A stretch of 64,000 nt of DNA. It comes from Cutaneotrichosporon cavernicola. Taxonomy: Eukaryota; Basidiomycota; Tremellomycetes; Trichosporonales; Trichosporonaceae. The position numbers and the translations under genes are program-made. Shown here in pieces: positions 32,914 through 43,236 of the stretch. The notes beneath the pieces were generated by a model. The model was given only the letters and a program-made list of their open reading frames with translations. It searched no databases and was not told the DNA's origin. The stretch is from positions 2,542,001-2,606,000 of the forward strand of contig NC_083393.1 in NCBI RefSeq assembly GCF_030864355.1. The letters run 5' to 3'. Numbering within the stretch: position 1 is the first letter of the stretch; each line of letters opens with the position of its first letter.

Positions 32914-34641
32914 ATGCTCGACACTCTTCCACCAGAGATTCTCTACCAGATCGCGCACCATCTAATCCTCTCCTCCTGCCGGCCTCCGGTCGATCTCCTC
33001 TGTACCTGTCGGACACTGCACGCCGCCGCCGCACCGGACCTCAACCCGAACCTGTATGCGTCCGTCTTCCATGCACACTACGACACAGCAGCTGCCCAGC
33101 GCCGCCTAACGTCCCTCGGGCCTAGCGACAGCCCCTACCCCAACCGACCGCGTGACCCCAGTTCCAGCGCAAGGCAGCTGACTCCTGAGCCGCTGAAGCC
33201 TGCCGACTTCGTTGCCGAGCTCCAGACACGGACGCTCGCGCTCGAGAGGTTACATAAGGTCGCAGCGGAAGGCCGCGATCCTAGGGCAGAGGAGCTGTGG
33301 GTTGTGTATCTCATGTTGATTGAGAATGGCAAGTTCCATGACTGAGAGAGTAGTTGGCTAACCTCAGACGTCAAGAACCTCCGCCACCTTGTTAAGCCCT
33401 TCGGGCCTGGCCCCAGCGTCGACATCCTAGCTCTCGTGCGCGACTATCACGACCGCACGCTTATCTCGACGAACGGCTTTAGGTACCCTCCCCAACGGCC
33501 TGTCGACGCGCTCGCGATGTGGATCTCGTGGCTCCTCGACGACTACGCTACCCGCATCCCCAGCCGTCTTCGCGCGCTGCGGCCTTACGTCTTCGCAGCA
33601 CACCAGTACGACCTTTTCTACGCCCCGTGGACGCAGCCTCGTGTCCCTGTGCCCCAGCGTAACAACCAGCACCGCGCACCACCACCGATCGGACCGTACA
33701 CGTCGGTGCACATGCCGCAGAACCACGCCTGCATCGTCCCTGTGTATGGGCGCACGTTGAGCATCGCACCGCCAATCCTCGCACACGCAGCTCAGCTCCG
33801 CTTCTTCACGGCACCGGAGGCTGACTCGCCCTCCACCTTCCCGGGCTTAGGCCCATCCGAACCCTTGAACATGGAAGACTTGCGCACACACCCTCGGCCC
33901 ACCCTGCAGAGCGCACGACATGACGCCGACTTTGAGCGCCTCCTTGCGTGCACGGATGGCTCACAGTCTCCAGGGCGTGCGTTGTGGGCGTGGCGTGGCG
34001 TCTTCGACGGCTGCTGGGAGGGGACGTTTACCTTCCTCGATTACGGTGCGTTCAGGGACATGCTCGCCAACCATCCGGCAGCCATATATTCCGGGCCCTA
34101 TGGAGAGCAGGCGCAAGTATGGAAGCTGCGCGAAACCTTCGTTCGCCCGAAACCAGGTACGCCGGTCGACGGACCTGGTCTCCCTTTGAGGGGCTCGATG
34201 GTGAACGCGGGCTTCCCCGATGACGTGCGCCCTTTCAACCCGAACGCGATCGCGGCGCGAGCCCCCGGCCACTCTCCCGAGGATGCGACGATCGACGACG
34301 CGCTGGAGCGCCAGCTCGCCGCGTTACCGGGGTACGAGAGCATCCCGCCCGACGAGGTCGAGACGGCGCTGGCCCGTGCCGAGCCGGGCGACAACCTCGG
34401 ACTACTCGTCACAGGTGTTGGGCACAGCGCTTGGGGTCGGTTTGTCATTTCCGGACACGTGCGCGTGTGGGACGGCCTTCTGTACCTCGTGAAAGAGTAC
34501 GCGCCGTTCCAGCGGGGCAAGTGGCTCTACCGCGGGTATGTGCTGGGTGACGGAGCCATGGTGGGCCGCTGGCGCGACACGTTCACTCCAGAAGATTATG
34601 TCGGGTACGAGGGAACGTTTATGCTCAAGAAGCGGTCGTAA
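32914..34641 (+). CDS. F-box protein with C-terminal fungal beta-rich domain
   Basis: A likely substrate adaptor of SCF ubiquitin ligases. Exons are 32914-33328 and 33368-34641, giving 562 residues. The F-box is at the very N-terminus (LDTLPPEILYQIAHHLI, then DLLCTCRTLHAAAAP). The C-terminal third has motifs found in many basidiomycete F-box proteins: WAWRGVFDGCWEGTFTFLDY, YSGPYGEQAQVWKLRE, WGRFVISGHVRVWDGLLYLV, and a closing WLYRGYVLGD with WRDTF. The only intron, 33329-33367, begins GCAAGT and ends CTAACCTCAG, so it is a GC-AG intron. No GT donor nearby keeps the frame. Target unknown. Confidence 0.78.
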
Positions 34642-36037
34642 TGGCATGATATGATTGATTCGTTGCCGTGAGATCGATGCGATGTGGTCCATTCACTCTA
34701 GTGAATCCTGTTCATAGCGGCGTCAATGCCGGTAGCTCACACCATTCTTGTGAATTGTGCTGGGTCGACCTGGCTCTTATGGTTATGGAGACATTTTCCT
34801 AGTCCATCACTCATCTTGCTCCTCATCCTCTCACTTTCTAATTCCTTATGTTCCTCCTCACAATCGAGTTCTGAGCACTATCCCCACACTCAATCCCTCA
34901 AGGCAGCTTACCGTACCCCCAAGCATCCAACCATTACACCACCATCTTTACCCTATCAACTCCTACCCACCGCCTACCGACTGCACGCTCGTGGAGTGTC
35001 CTTCTTAACCTGCGGAGTATCAGGACGCTCAGCTTGACGTTGGTTTCGATACAACGGTCGCTTCTCTTCCTCCGTAACTATGCCCCTTCCCGAAGAGCGG
35101 CGCATATTTCCTCCCAATTGAATAGAGAGTGCACACAAGTCGGTCATCTATCTTCCCTCACCCATTGGATACGACCCTATCGATGGGGAGCTCGTAGCGA
35201 AGAAAAGGAAGAGTCTTCTCATCCCTTCGCTCCCGCCCTTTCTGCTGGCACCACAGCAAGCTACTGTAGTCCGCTTCCAACCGCACTTATCAGCACTTGA
35301 GACTTTTGAGGCGCGCTAAGCCGTCTCCTTCTCTTACCCCTCAAAGCTAGTCTTGGCAAGCATCACCACCTTCGGGAGTCTTGCATTTGTAGCCTGTCAT
35401 GTCATAGAGATAGTTACCTCTCAGCATGCCGTAGAGGAATGTTTTTCCACCCGAGGATGTTCCATCTTCAAAATGTTCTTGATTGATTTGAGGGGACGAC
35501 CTCGGCCTGTTTCTGGTGGTTCCAAGATCCATGAGGAAGCTTGAGCAAAAATCCCCGAAAGCCACTGGCATCGCCGCGCCGTCCTGATGCAACAAGCATA
35601 CACAAATCCATATGTCCAGGAATGTTAATGTAGATTGCGCGACAATCGAATAAAGGGGTTGGTCACAAAGTGTCCTATAGCCATGTACATGTAGTTTGTC
35701 AGAGTGACTAGACTGATACTGAGACCTCCCTTCGCACTGGGTCCACATCACTTGCCTGGTGATTTGTTAGTCTTACCTCAAGCTCTGTGACGGGATATGT
35801 AAGGTAGGTTGCGCTGGACAGTTACAGTACCACCTTCCTCCACCAGTTGTCCGCCGATCCGCACAGTGTATAACTTACCATTCTCCATTATCCCTCTCTT
35901 TCACGTTTACTCTTATCACCATCATTCCTGTTACTGTACATCCTTGATAACCTCATCACCCTCCCCAACTCTCTTTTCCTTGCCTATAGGTTCTCTGCTC
36001 CATACTTCCTCTCCCGTCACCTGTAAAACCAGCCACC
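34642..36037. other. Intergenic region, 1.4 kb
   Basis: No gene I can support. A minus-strand frame at 35347-35751 contains GYKCKTPEGGDACQD at its end, but it has no good start or codon bias. The right part should be the promoter of the next orphan, with a TATA-like GTGTATAACT near 35865-35875. Confidence 0.45.
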
Positions 36038-36706
36038 ATGAACCCCAACAACAGCTGGAACTGTACAGGTAACAGCCACCCTCAATTTCCACCTCACCCA
36101 CAACCGAGCGCCTGCTGTCAATGCGGCACCTCCGAATCCCACTTCTGTCGCTTCGGCCATTGGAACTCTCCATCTCCTGTTAAGCCCCCTTATACCCCTT
36201 ATGGAACTTCTGGTGACGACACGGTTCCTCACATATCTCCCGGTCACAACTTCAACGGTCATCCTCCCGCACTCCTTGCACAGACTTCGATACCCTCCAT
36301 CTCCAACCAGAGCCAAATGAGCCAAATGGGCCACTCTTCGAGCTTCTCCCCCTACGGTCCCATCCCGTCGAGCTTCATTGGCCCTCCAGCCTCTGCCAGT
36401 CCCTACGAGTCCTCTCCAGGTGGGCCATCGACCAGCATCTCCCCACCTCAGCCAGGTTTGGCGCTGGGGTCGCTTCCTCTTGTTGCCTGGCCCATGTTGC
36501 GCAACAACCAGCCCCGCGTCTCTCAAGCTTCCCCCGTCCCAGTCAACCCCTCGCGTCCTATTGTGAGGGCGAAGCGCGATCGCAATATCGCCGGACTCGA
36601 CGACGGTGACGACTTGAGGGACGAGACGCTGCAACCTAGCGATAGCACCAACAACAGGGAGCAGAGCAGTGGGCAGCCCCCCTCTAGCAAGTCAAGGACG
36701 AGGTAG
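36038..36706 (+). CDS. Ser/Pro-rich orphan with N-terminal cysteine cluster
   Basis: Not recognised. A single open frame of 222 codons starts at GCCACCATGAAC, an ideal context, behind a TATA-like element about 165 nt upstream. The N-terminus has cysteines at 9, 26, 27, 29 and 37 (WNCTG, ACCQCGTSESHFC). The rest is Ser/Pro/Gln-rich and ends in a basic, acidic and Ser-rich tail. The opening NCTG recalls the miniprotein array, but the Cys spacing differs and I do not claim homology. A coding-like frame without an ATG lies 150 nt downstream (36851-37177) and could be a further exon, in which case the stop at 36706 would be spliced out. Probably a lineage-specific disordered protein. Confidence 0.5.
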   Translation: MNPNNSWNCTGNSHPQFPPHPQPSACCQCGTSESHFCRFGHWNSPSPVKPPYTPYGTSGDDTVPHISPGHNFNGHPPALLAQTSIPSISNQSQMSQMGHSSSFSPYGPIPSSFIGPPASASPYESSPGGPSTSISPPQPGLALGSLPLVAWPMLRNNQPRVSQASPVPVNPSRPIVRAKRDRNIAGLDDGDDLRDETLQPSDSTNNREQSSGQPPSSKSRTR

Positions 36707-36850
36707 AGCGCTCACTATCGAGACGCGTACCGCCGCCCAGGTCGAATCCTGAAGAGAAACATTCTGGACCTCCAGTTGCCTATACATGCCGAGCAGACGC
36801 TTGCTTTCGTACGGCTGAGTGTTGCAGTAGAATAGTGGAGAGTTGACTAG

Positions 36851-37177
36851 AGTGGCGGCTTCCCCTCTATATTCGTTCCTCTAACCGACCTTCCTTCCCT
36901 TCACTCCCGCGACGACGATCCCGAGTACTTCCCCACGAGCTCAGACTCGGACACCGACTACTCTTTCGATACTTCAGAGGCCTACGAGATAGCCTCCCCC
37001 AGAGAGTTGGAACCTGAACACCCGCACAAGGAGTGCACGTTGGAAACCTCTTCGGCTTGTGGAGTACTAAGTATGTACCGCCGTATCGCTGCGTGCATTG
37101 CATCCGAGTCCCCGCACTGCATCAAGACTACATACACGACGCTCTCGGGCTGGAAGTGGTTGCGAGTGTCGCCCTGA
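36851..37177 (+). other. Open frame without an ATG, possible exon
   Basis: A 109-codon frame opens after a TAG at 36848-36850 and closes at TGA 37177. Its front has coding-like C-ending codons and an acidic Ser-rich content (YFPTSSDSDTDYSFDTSEAY). It then includes several Cys. No ATG is available near its front. It could be a last exon of the upstream orphan, through a long intron from a GAG|GTAGAG donor near 36704, or a decayed gene. Confidence 0.3.
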
Positions 37178-37611
37178 GGCGGAGCACATCCTTGATCTTA
37201 TCTGCTCAGGGGCCGATCACGATGTTGTAATGAGGTATGAAGAGAATGCAGAAACGTAAATACAAGGCTACGGCCTTTATCGAACTTGGGTGCCGGGGCC
37301 TACGGGTCATCCAAAACACGAAGTGTACCAGGTCGACGCGGCAGTGCACCGCGCGGTCGTGCGTCGGCGCTGGCACTTGCCTAGCAATACTGACCCGGCA
37401 TCAGCCTCCTCAATGAAGACACGTCACTCCCCACATCGTCGCATGCTTCCATGTAACAGTACGGTCGTCTCGACGCCTTGGATGACAACGACCACGAGGC
37501 CGTCAGTATGTCAGATTTGTTCGCTTCCCGCTTCATTTTGCCCCAGAACACCTGGGTCGCTCATGCATCAGCTGGAGAGGATGGAGGATATCGCGGACCG
37601 TGCGTTGGTGG

Positions 37612-38462
37612 CTAGTAATCATACTCGCCCTGTCCGTTCTCCATAGCCTTGCTGCCCGAATCCGCACCGTTCCCAGACGCCCCACCGCCCGCAGAAGGCA
37701 CCTCGTCATCAAACCAAGCATCCTCGGCATCCTGCTCGGCGATATCATCATCGACCGACATAAAGTCGATAGGATCATACTCGAGAGTCTGGGATTAACC
37801 CCTCCTTTCCTTAAACTCACATCGAGTCCGTCGAGGAACAATTCGAGGAGAGCGCGCTCAAATCGCGCTATCGCCAAACCTTGGTCCTCGTCCTTATCTC
37901 CTCCATCTCCTCCATCTTCCTCATCTTCCTCATCAGACTCGTCGTCAAACTCCTCCCCCACCTCATCCAACTTTCTCTCCCTCGCCCGATTGCGGCGCGC
38001 CTCTTCCCATTCTACCATCTCCTCTTCTTCCGCCAGTAACACCCCAAGCCGCCCAACAAAGTGTTCGTGGCCAGGCATGAATCCCTCTTGTGCCCATTTT
38101 GCCGCTTCTTCTTGAGCGGCTGACGTTTCGGCTCCAGGTGCAGATGCGTGCGGATCACCACCCATTCTTTCCCAGAGGAGGGGCCAACGACGTCTTCCTT
38201 CTCCGGCTGAGAGGGAGATGGGTCGAGGAGAGGATGTGGCCCATACATGGCGGCGGTGCTTGATCTTGGGAATGATGGTACGTTGCCGTGGCGAGAGAGG
38301 ACTGCCGAGTGAGCGGGCGAGAGGGTTGGGGAGGGCGGAGAGGTGTGATCGAAGGATTGAGAGGCGGGTCGAAGAGGACGGGAGGGGACCGGTGTATTTC
38401 TCCACCTCAGCGCGAAGGTCTGGTGGAAGATGTAGTGGTTGCGGGCTGGGATCGACGTCCAT
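37612..38462 (-). CDS. CCDC97-like protein
   Basis: Exons are 38462-37821 and 37788-37612, giving 272 residues; the intron is 32 nt. The start codon (CCATCATGGAC) lies directly next to a TGGA repeat. The body has a charged coiled region, a long acidic run (EEFDDESDEEDEEDGG), and then the conserved C-terminal block of CCDC97-type proteins: LAIARFERALLELFLDGLD, spliced to TLEYDPIDFM, then AEQDAEDAWFDDEVPS. The human member associates with splicing factor SF3B complexes, so a nuclear role is a reasonable inference. Tandem with the larger minus-strand gene upstream (start 42039, stop 38721), 258 nt away. Confidence 0.7.
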
Positions 38463-38464
38463 GA

Positions 38465-38488
38465 TGGATGGATGGATGGATGGATGGA
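38465..38488. repeat. TGGA tetranucleotide repeat, six units
   Basis: Six perfect TGGA units end two bases upstream of the CCDC97-like start codon, so they lie in its 5' UTR. Confidence 0.9.
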
Positions 38489-38720
38489 GTTGGTCTGTTG
38501 TTGTGAGGTGCTCAGTCTCTCTTGCGGGGATCATGACGTATTGGGACACCGTGGGAGAATAGCCCTCGCTACTCCTGATCAAGTGGATGTAGTGTTAGGC
38601 AGCAACAGGTGGCTCCGTCTTTAAACCAACCAGTACAGAGACATATACAAAATGCACTTGTAGGGAACGTTGGTAGACTAGGGGGCTAGATAGTGCGTAA
38701 TGACGGTTACGAGACAGATA

Positions 38721-41700
38721 CTACAGCTCGGCCCACGCGCCCGACTGAGCGCGCTGCCGTCCAAGGCGGCTCCACATCTCGCGCAGGTTGCCAAACTCGG
38801 TAGAGCGCATGCGTCCCTGCGCAGCCTCGGCCTGAACGTTACGCCACAGCTCGCCCAGCACGCCGTCAAACGTCTCGCGGCGGCGGGCAGCAGTGCGCGG
38901 CATCCCCGAGGGTTCGGCGAGGGCAGCAAACCCGAACACAGAGGTACGCGGGCCGTGCATGGCCGACGGTGGTCTACTGTGCCTGGCGGTGTAGTTTCCC
39001 GGCACGGCGTGGAAGGATGACGGTATGGCTGGGGCATGCGTATGTGGCGGGTGTGCCGAGGGCAGTGAGTGCATATGCGCGTGGTGGTGGTGCATGACGT
39101 GGGCGTGGGCGGGGTCGACGCGCTCACCAAAGAACGCGCTGAGCTTACGTGTGCGTCTTCTCGCGACCGAGTGTGCGCTCGCCTCAGGCGTGGAGGGCGA
39201 CAGGGGCTCCGCGACAAGGCCCGTCGCGCGCCCGATGGACTGGATCAGCGCCATTGGTGAGCGAGGCGAGCGCGGGCTTCTGGCTCTCGTCGCTTCGACT
39301 GTTGCACGTCCGAAGTCGATCGAAGAGAATGAGGACCGGCGGTTGGGTGGCGCCGCGTCCTCAAGCTCGGCAATCTCGTCCACAATGCTCGCCAAGCGGC
39401 CCTGATCATTCTCAACCAGCCAGATCAAACTGCGGATCGAGTCTCTGTAGCTCGTGAACGCTACCGACGGGATCAGATCCGTAGATGCCACGGGCTCGTC
39501 CACCACGGTCGATCCTACGGGTCTCGAAGGCGGGGAGCCACTCAGCGCCGCCAGAGCGGATGCGTACGCGTGTGCGCTTGTGGGACTCGCCGCGTCCGAG
39601 TTATCGCCCGCAACGCGCTTGCGTAGACCTTCCAGATCCACGCTTGCTCGCCCTCGAACGGGGAGGAACATGTCCTGCGGAGGGACTCGGCCGAACATCT
39701 GCTCGAGTTTTGACGCACGTTTACGCGCAACCGCCTTCTCCGCTCGGCTCATCGTGTCGGCGTCGTTGAACGCCGGCTGCAGCGACTCAGTTGTGCTCAT
39801 GCGCGGGCCCGCGTGCATGGTGCGAAGGAGACGCGCGGCGAGGCGTGCGCGACCCGTCTCCGACGACGAGACGTGCGAAACACCCGACTGAAGGGAAAGT
39901 GAACTCTCGGACGCGCTTCGACCCTGCGGCGTGCAGCGTGGCACGAGATCGTCCTCGCGCGGATGCAGCGCATGTGGTGGGATGTGTACGCCCAGGAGGC
40001 GTTGGAGCTGACATTAGCAAAACCCCACAGAAGACTTACCTTGGCGAGCTGTTGGCGGCGCTGGCGGCGCGAGGCCTCCTCATGCGTCTCAATTGTCGAA
40101 ACTGTCATGATGGATCTAGGCGTTTCTGGCGTTGGGGGCTGCTGCTGGTCGTCCCTGTTGGCGCTGTGTCGGATCATCGGGCTCGAGCGCACCTGCGTCT
40201 CTGTCGTGCGCACCTCGCGCGTGAGGTTGACGACAATCTTGGCCGGTGGCGGTGTATCGCGACCCATGAGGCTGCGCATGCGACTCAGCCCCAAGCCTGA
40301 GCGCGATCTCTGGTGCGCAAGCCGGCGCGACGCTGACGGTGGCTCCTCGTCCACTTCCTCTGTGCGGCTCTCGCAGCGTGGGACCACGTCGGCGCGCGCC
40401 CACTCGGGCAACCCGCCTGTGGGTGTGTCTGGCCAGACGCCCTCCTCAAGCTTGGTCATGACCGTCGTAGTCGAGAGGCTCGGTTCGACGACATATTGCT
40501 CCACGTGTTTCTCGTGGAGGGGCTCGCCAAGGACACGCTCCAGCTTGCGTGTACGCCGCACCAGCTGGGCTTTGCGCCCCGGGCTCAGGTCGCTCCGGCT
40601 CCCCAGCGAAGGTGGCAAGCGGCTCAGCTCACAGGGCGCTGTAGGCGCCGGGACGAGGTTGAGCTCCAGCGGCGGTGGGCGTGATCGACTAGGAACGCGG
40701 ATCGCCGCGGCATGAAGGAGGCCCGTAGCCGACGTGACGGACTCGCTGTCACCGACAGAATGGCGGCCGCCAGACGCGTCTATTGATGCCACTGACGAGA
40801 GGGAGAGGTGACAACTGTGTCTCTTGTACGCATCCGCCGCACTGTCAGTCAGCGTTGCAACAGTTGGGAACCTTACCCTGCTCTCTTGCCCAGACCCCTG
40901 TCGTTGGCCATCATATTGCGCTCCGTCACTGCGTCGAGGTCAAGCGACCGACCGTGGCGATGCGACTCGCTAGCGTCGCCAGCCCGCTCATCACGTCTTT
41001 CAGGGATGTCGACCGGTGCGAACGGCACCTTGAAGCCAGTGCGGGCTGGAAAGGCCTGAAAGTCGGTATCTTCAGGCCCCAGGAGACTGTCCTCAAAAGA
41101 TGCACAGTCCACGATCTGATCAAGAGCGATCTTGAGCTCAACACTTTCTGTGCCTCGCTTGGAACCTCGGCGTCTTCCTTGGCTGTGAGCTCTATCCATC
41201 TGACTGTTGATCATTGTCGCGGGCCTCTCGTCCTCAGGCCGTTCGGCGACATCCACAAGTAGGGGGGTGCCGACACTGGGAGGAGCTTTGAGTGGGAGCG
41301 CGAGGCTCAACGAACGGACTGGGACAGGGTGATCGACATGAGCTGCCCCTGCCCCTGGTGCAGGGGCCGTCCGGCGTGGTGCTTCAGCCGGTGTGCTCGG
41401 CAACGAAGCGGCCGAGGGTGCTTTGCGATCAGACACAGACACGGGTGATGGTGGTGGAGGAGTGTCAATGAACCCATCCTCGCGCGCTTCGCCGCCACCA
41501 AATGTGCTCGCACTGCTTCGTCGGGCGAGGAACGGATGGTGGCGTTCTCGTGTGCTCCCGTCGTGGGAATGCCTATGCGGGGTGCGGGCAGGTGGCGTGC
41601 AGGGCGAATGGTGCTTGGGGGACGACAGGGCGGGGAGAAGTTGTGGCTCTTGGATGAACGTGCTCAGTGACGATTTGGTGAGCGGTAGCATTGGCGGGCG

Positions 41701-42039
41701 GGTTGAGCGGGTGATACCCGTCCGCAGCGGCGAGACAGCAGTCACCATTGCGGATGCTGTAGCGGATGATGAGGACGTCGCTACCGCTGCTAAGTGTTGT
41801 TGTGAGTGATCTGCAAGTGTGTGGATGTGTATGGGGTGTAGGGATGGTTGTGGCCCACTGGCGATGGGCTGAGGTGAAGGAGTACTGGACTTTGACGAGA
41901 GAGCGGAGGGGCTGCAGTAATGCAAGGCGAGGGGAGGAATCCGCTCGATGAGTGGTAGTTGAGGAGAGGAAGGAGATGATGGAGAAGGGGATGGTGACGT
42001 TGAGGAAGGGAGGGAGTGTAGCAGTGTTGTCGACATCAT
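38721..42039 (-). CDS. Large disordered orphan with four KLxxxxG motifs
   Basis: Not assigned to a family. Exons are 42039-40877, 40841-40040 and 40007-38721, giving 1083 residues. Both introns (35 and 32 nt) have clear donors and CTGAC or CTAAT branches, and the phases close. The N-terminal half is Ser/Pro/Thr-rich. Four short basic-amphipathic motifs recur: RTRKLERVLGEPL, LAKLQRLLGVHIPP (across the second intron), ASKLEQMFGRVPPQD and RTRKLSAFFGERVDP. The last is followed by a His-rich stretch (HAHVMHHHHAHMH). One globular-looking segment, TSYRDSIRSLIWLVENDQGRLASIVDEIAELE, is probably a helical pair. The C-terminus has another helix, GVLGELWRNVQAEA. Likely a scaffold or signalling protein. 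The start is the second of two adjacent candidates (ATGATG). Confidence 0.65.
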
Positions 42040-43236
42040 GAGGGGCGCAGTTCTAGTGAGCAAGATTGTAGGTTAAACCCCAAGTGGCGGGTCGTGGGCG
42101 CGACCTGTGCGGTGGATATCCCCGCGTGCACAAGCGGCCTGCGCTGCAATCAGAGTGCCACAAGGCGACTGATTGCGTTTTTTTCCCAGCGTCGACAAGA
42201 CTATTGTAGAGCTTGGGTTGTGAGTTGTTTCAAAGTGACAAGGAGAAAGAGGTGAAAAGAGAGCCTTGTCGCAAACGCGTGTGATGAAAGTGGTGCAGAA
42301 TCTGATGTCTATAGTTAGGTGGCATCTGTCACCTTGCCATTGCGGTGGCGCATTGCCTTGCCCTCTGCCATCTGCCACCTGCCGCTGCATACCGCCAATC
42401 TCACTCACCTCGGCCCGGGGACTGAGTTCTGGGGTATCCAATCACTCACCGCTACCCCATCCGCCGCTGCTGCCGGGGCCAGGTAGGTCTTGGCGCCATT
42501 GCGGCTACATGAAACGGTGCCCGGCGCACGGGCCTGCCACTGCCCCTCTAGCCCCGTGCGCACCTAAATGGCGACCGAGCGCCACCGCCGTCACCTACGA
42601 GTGCATTCCAAGAACCCCTCGAGGAAATTGAGCAATTAATGCCAGCTAGGCCGCGAACAGCGGCCGAATGGGGTAGACCGGGCTCGAGCCCGACGCCACG
42701 CAGGGGAACAATTGGCTGATGGATGGTCCGAAACCGCAAAGCACCATCCACGAGGAGGGCGACAACAGGAGCAAATCATTTGCGTTTCGAGTCAACCCCT
42801 TTGGTAGAAGTATCTGGGCTCGGGGTTCGGGCGATAGCGACATTGCGGTGAGTCGTTGCGGGACTGGAATTTGAGGTCGCTGCGGGGCGAGAGCTTGCGT
42901 CACGTTTGAGTTTGAGGGGTTGCATGATAGGGAGAAATGGGATATGCGCTGTGTAGACTCGTTGAATACTAGTCAGCAAATACAAAATGGAAGTGAAGAG
43001 TGTGCGAGACAAAGAGGAAGAAGGTCAGAAGCAAACAGTCATTAAAGTTGAGACATGATGACAGTCCAGTTGAGTGGCAATGAGAGGGAAGGAGAAAAGT
43101 GGAGGGGTGTGGAGGTCTCATTGGGTGCATCACGTGACTAAGAATTTCAAAGGCAGCAATTGTTGTGGTGTGCTTGCCGCACTCGTGCAGAGATGGTCGT
43201 CTACATCTCCCTCTCCAACCACACTATTCAAACACA
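42040..43236. other. Intergenic region with one doubtful 49-codon ORF
   Basis: A divergent promoter region between the large orphan and DRS1. A minus-strand ORF at 42925-42776 (MQPLKLKRDASSRP at its front, 49 residues, Ser/Thr/Lys-rich) has an acceptable start context but no other support. Near 42310-42380 lies a short (CATCTGCCAC)-type repetition. No RNA gene seen. Confidence 0.4.

Noticed and set aside
35347..35751. 134-codon minus-strand frame ending GYKCKTPEGGDACQD, considered as a sixth miniprotein
   Set aside because: GYKC resembles the post-intron part of array members 2 and 3, but there is no terminal C-x-x-C, no GNN exon and no matching phase-1 intron.
42776..42925. 49-codon minus-strand ORF
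   Set aside because: The start is acceptable but composition is unremarkable and no splice structure or motif supports it; mentioned only as doubtful within the intergenic entry.
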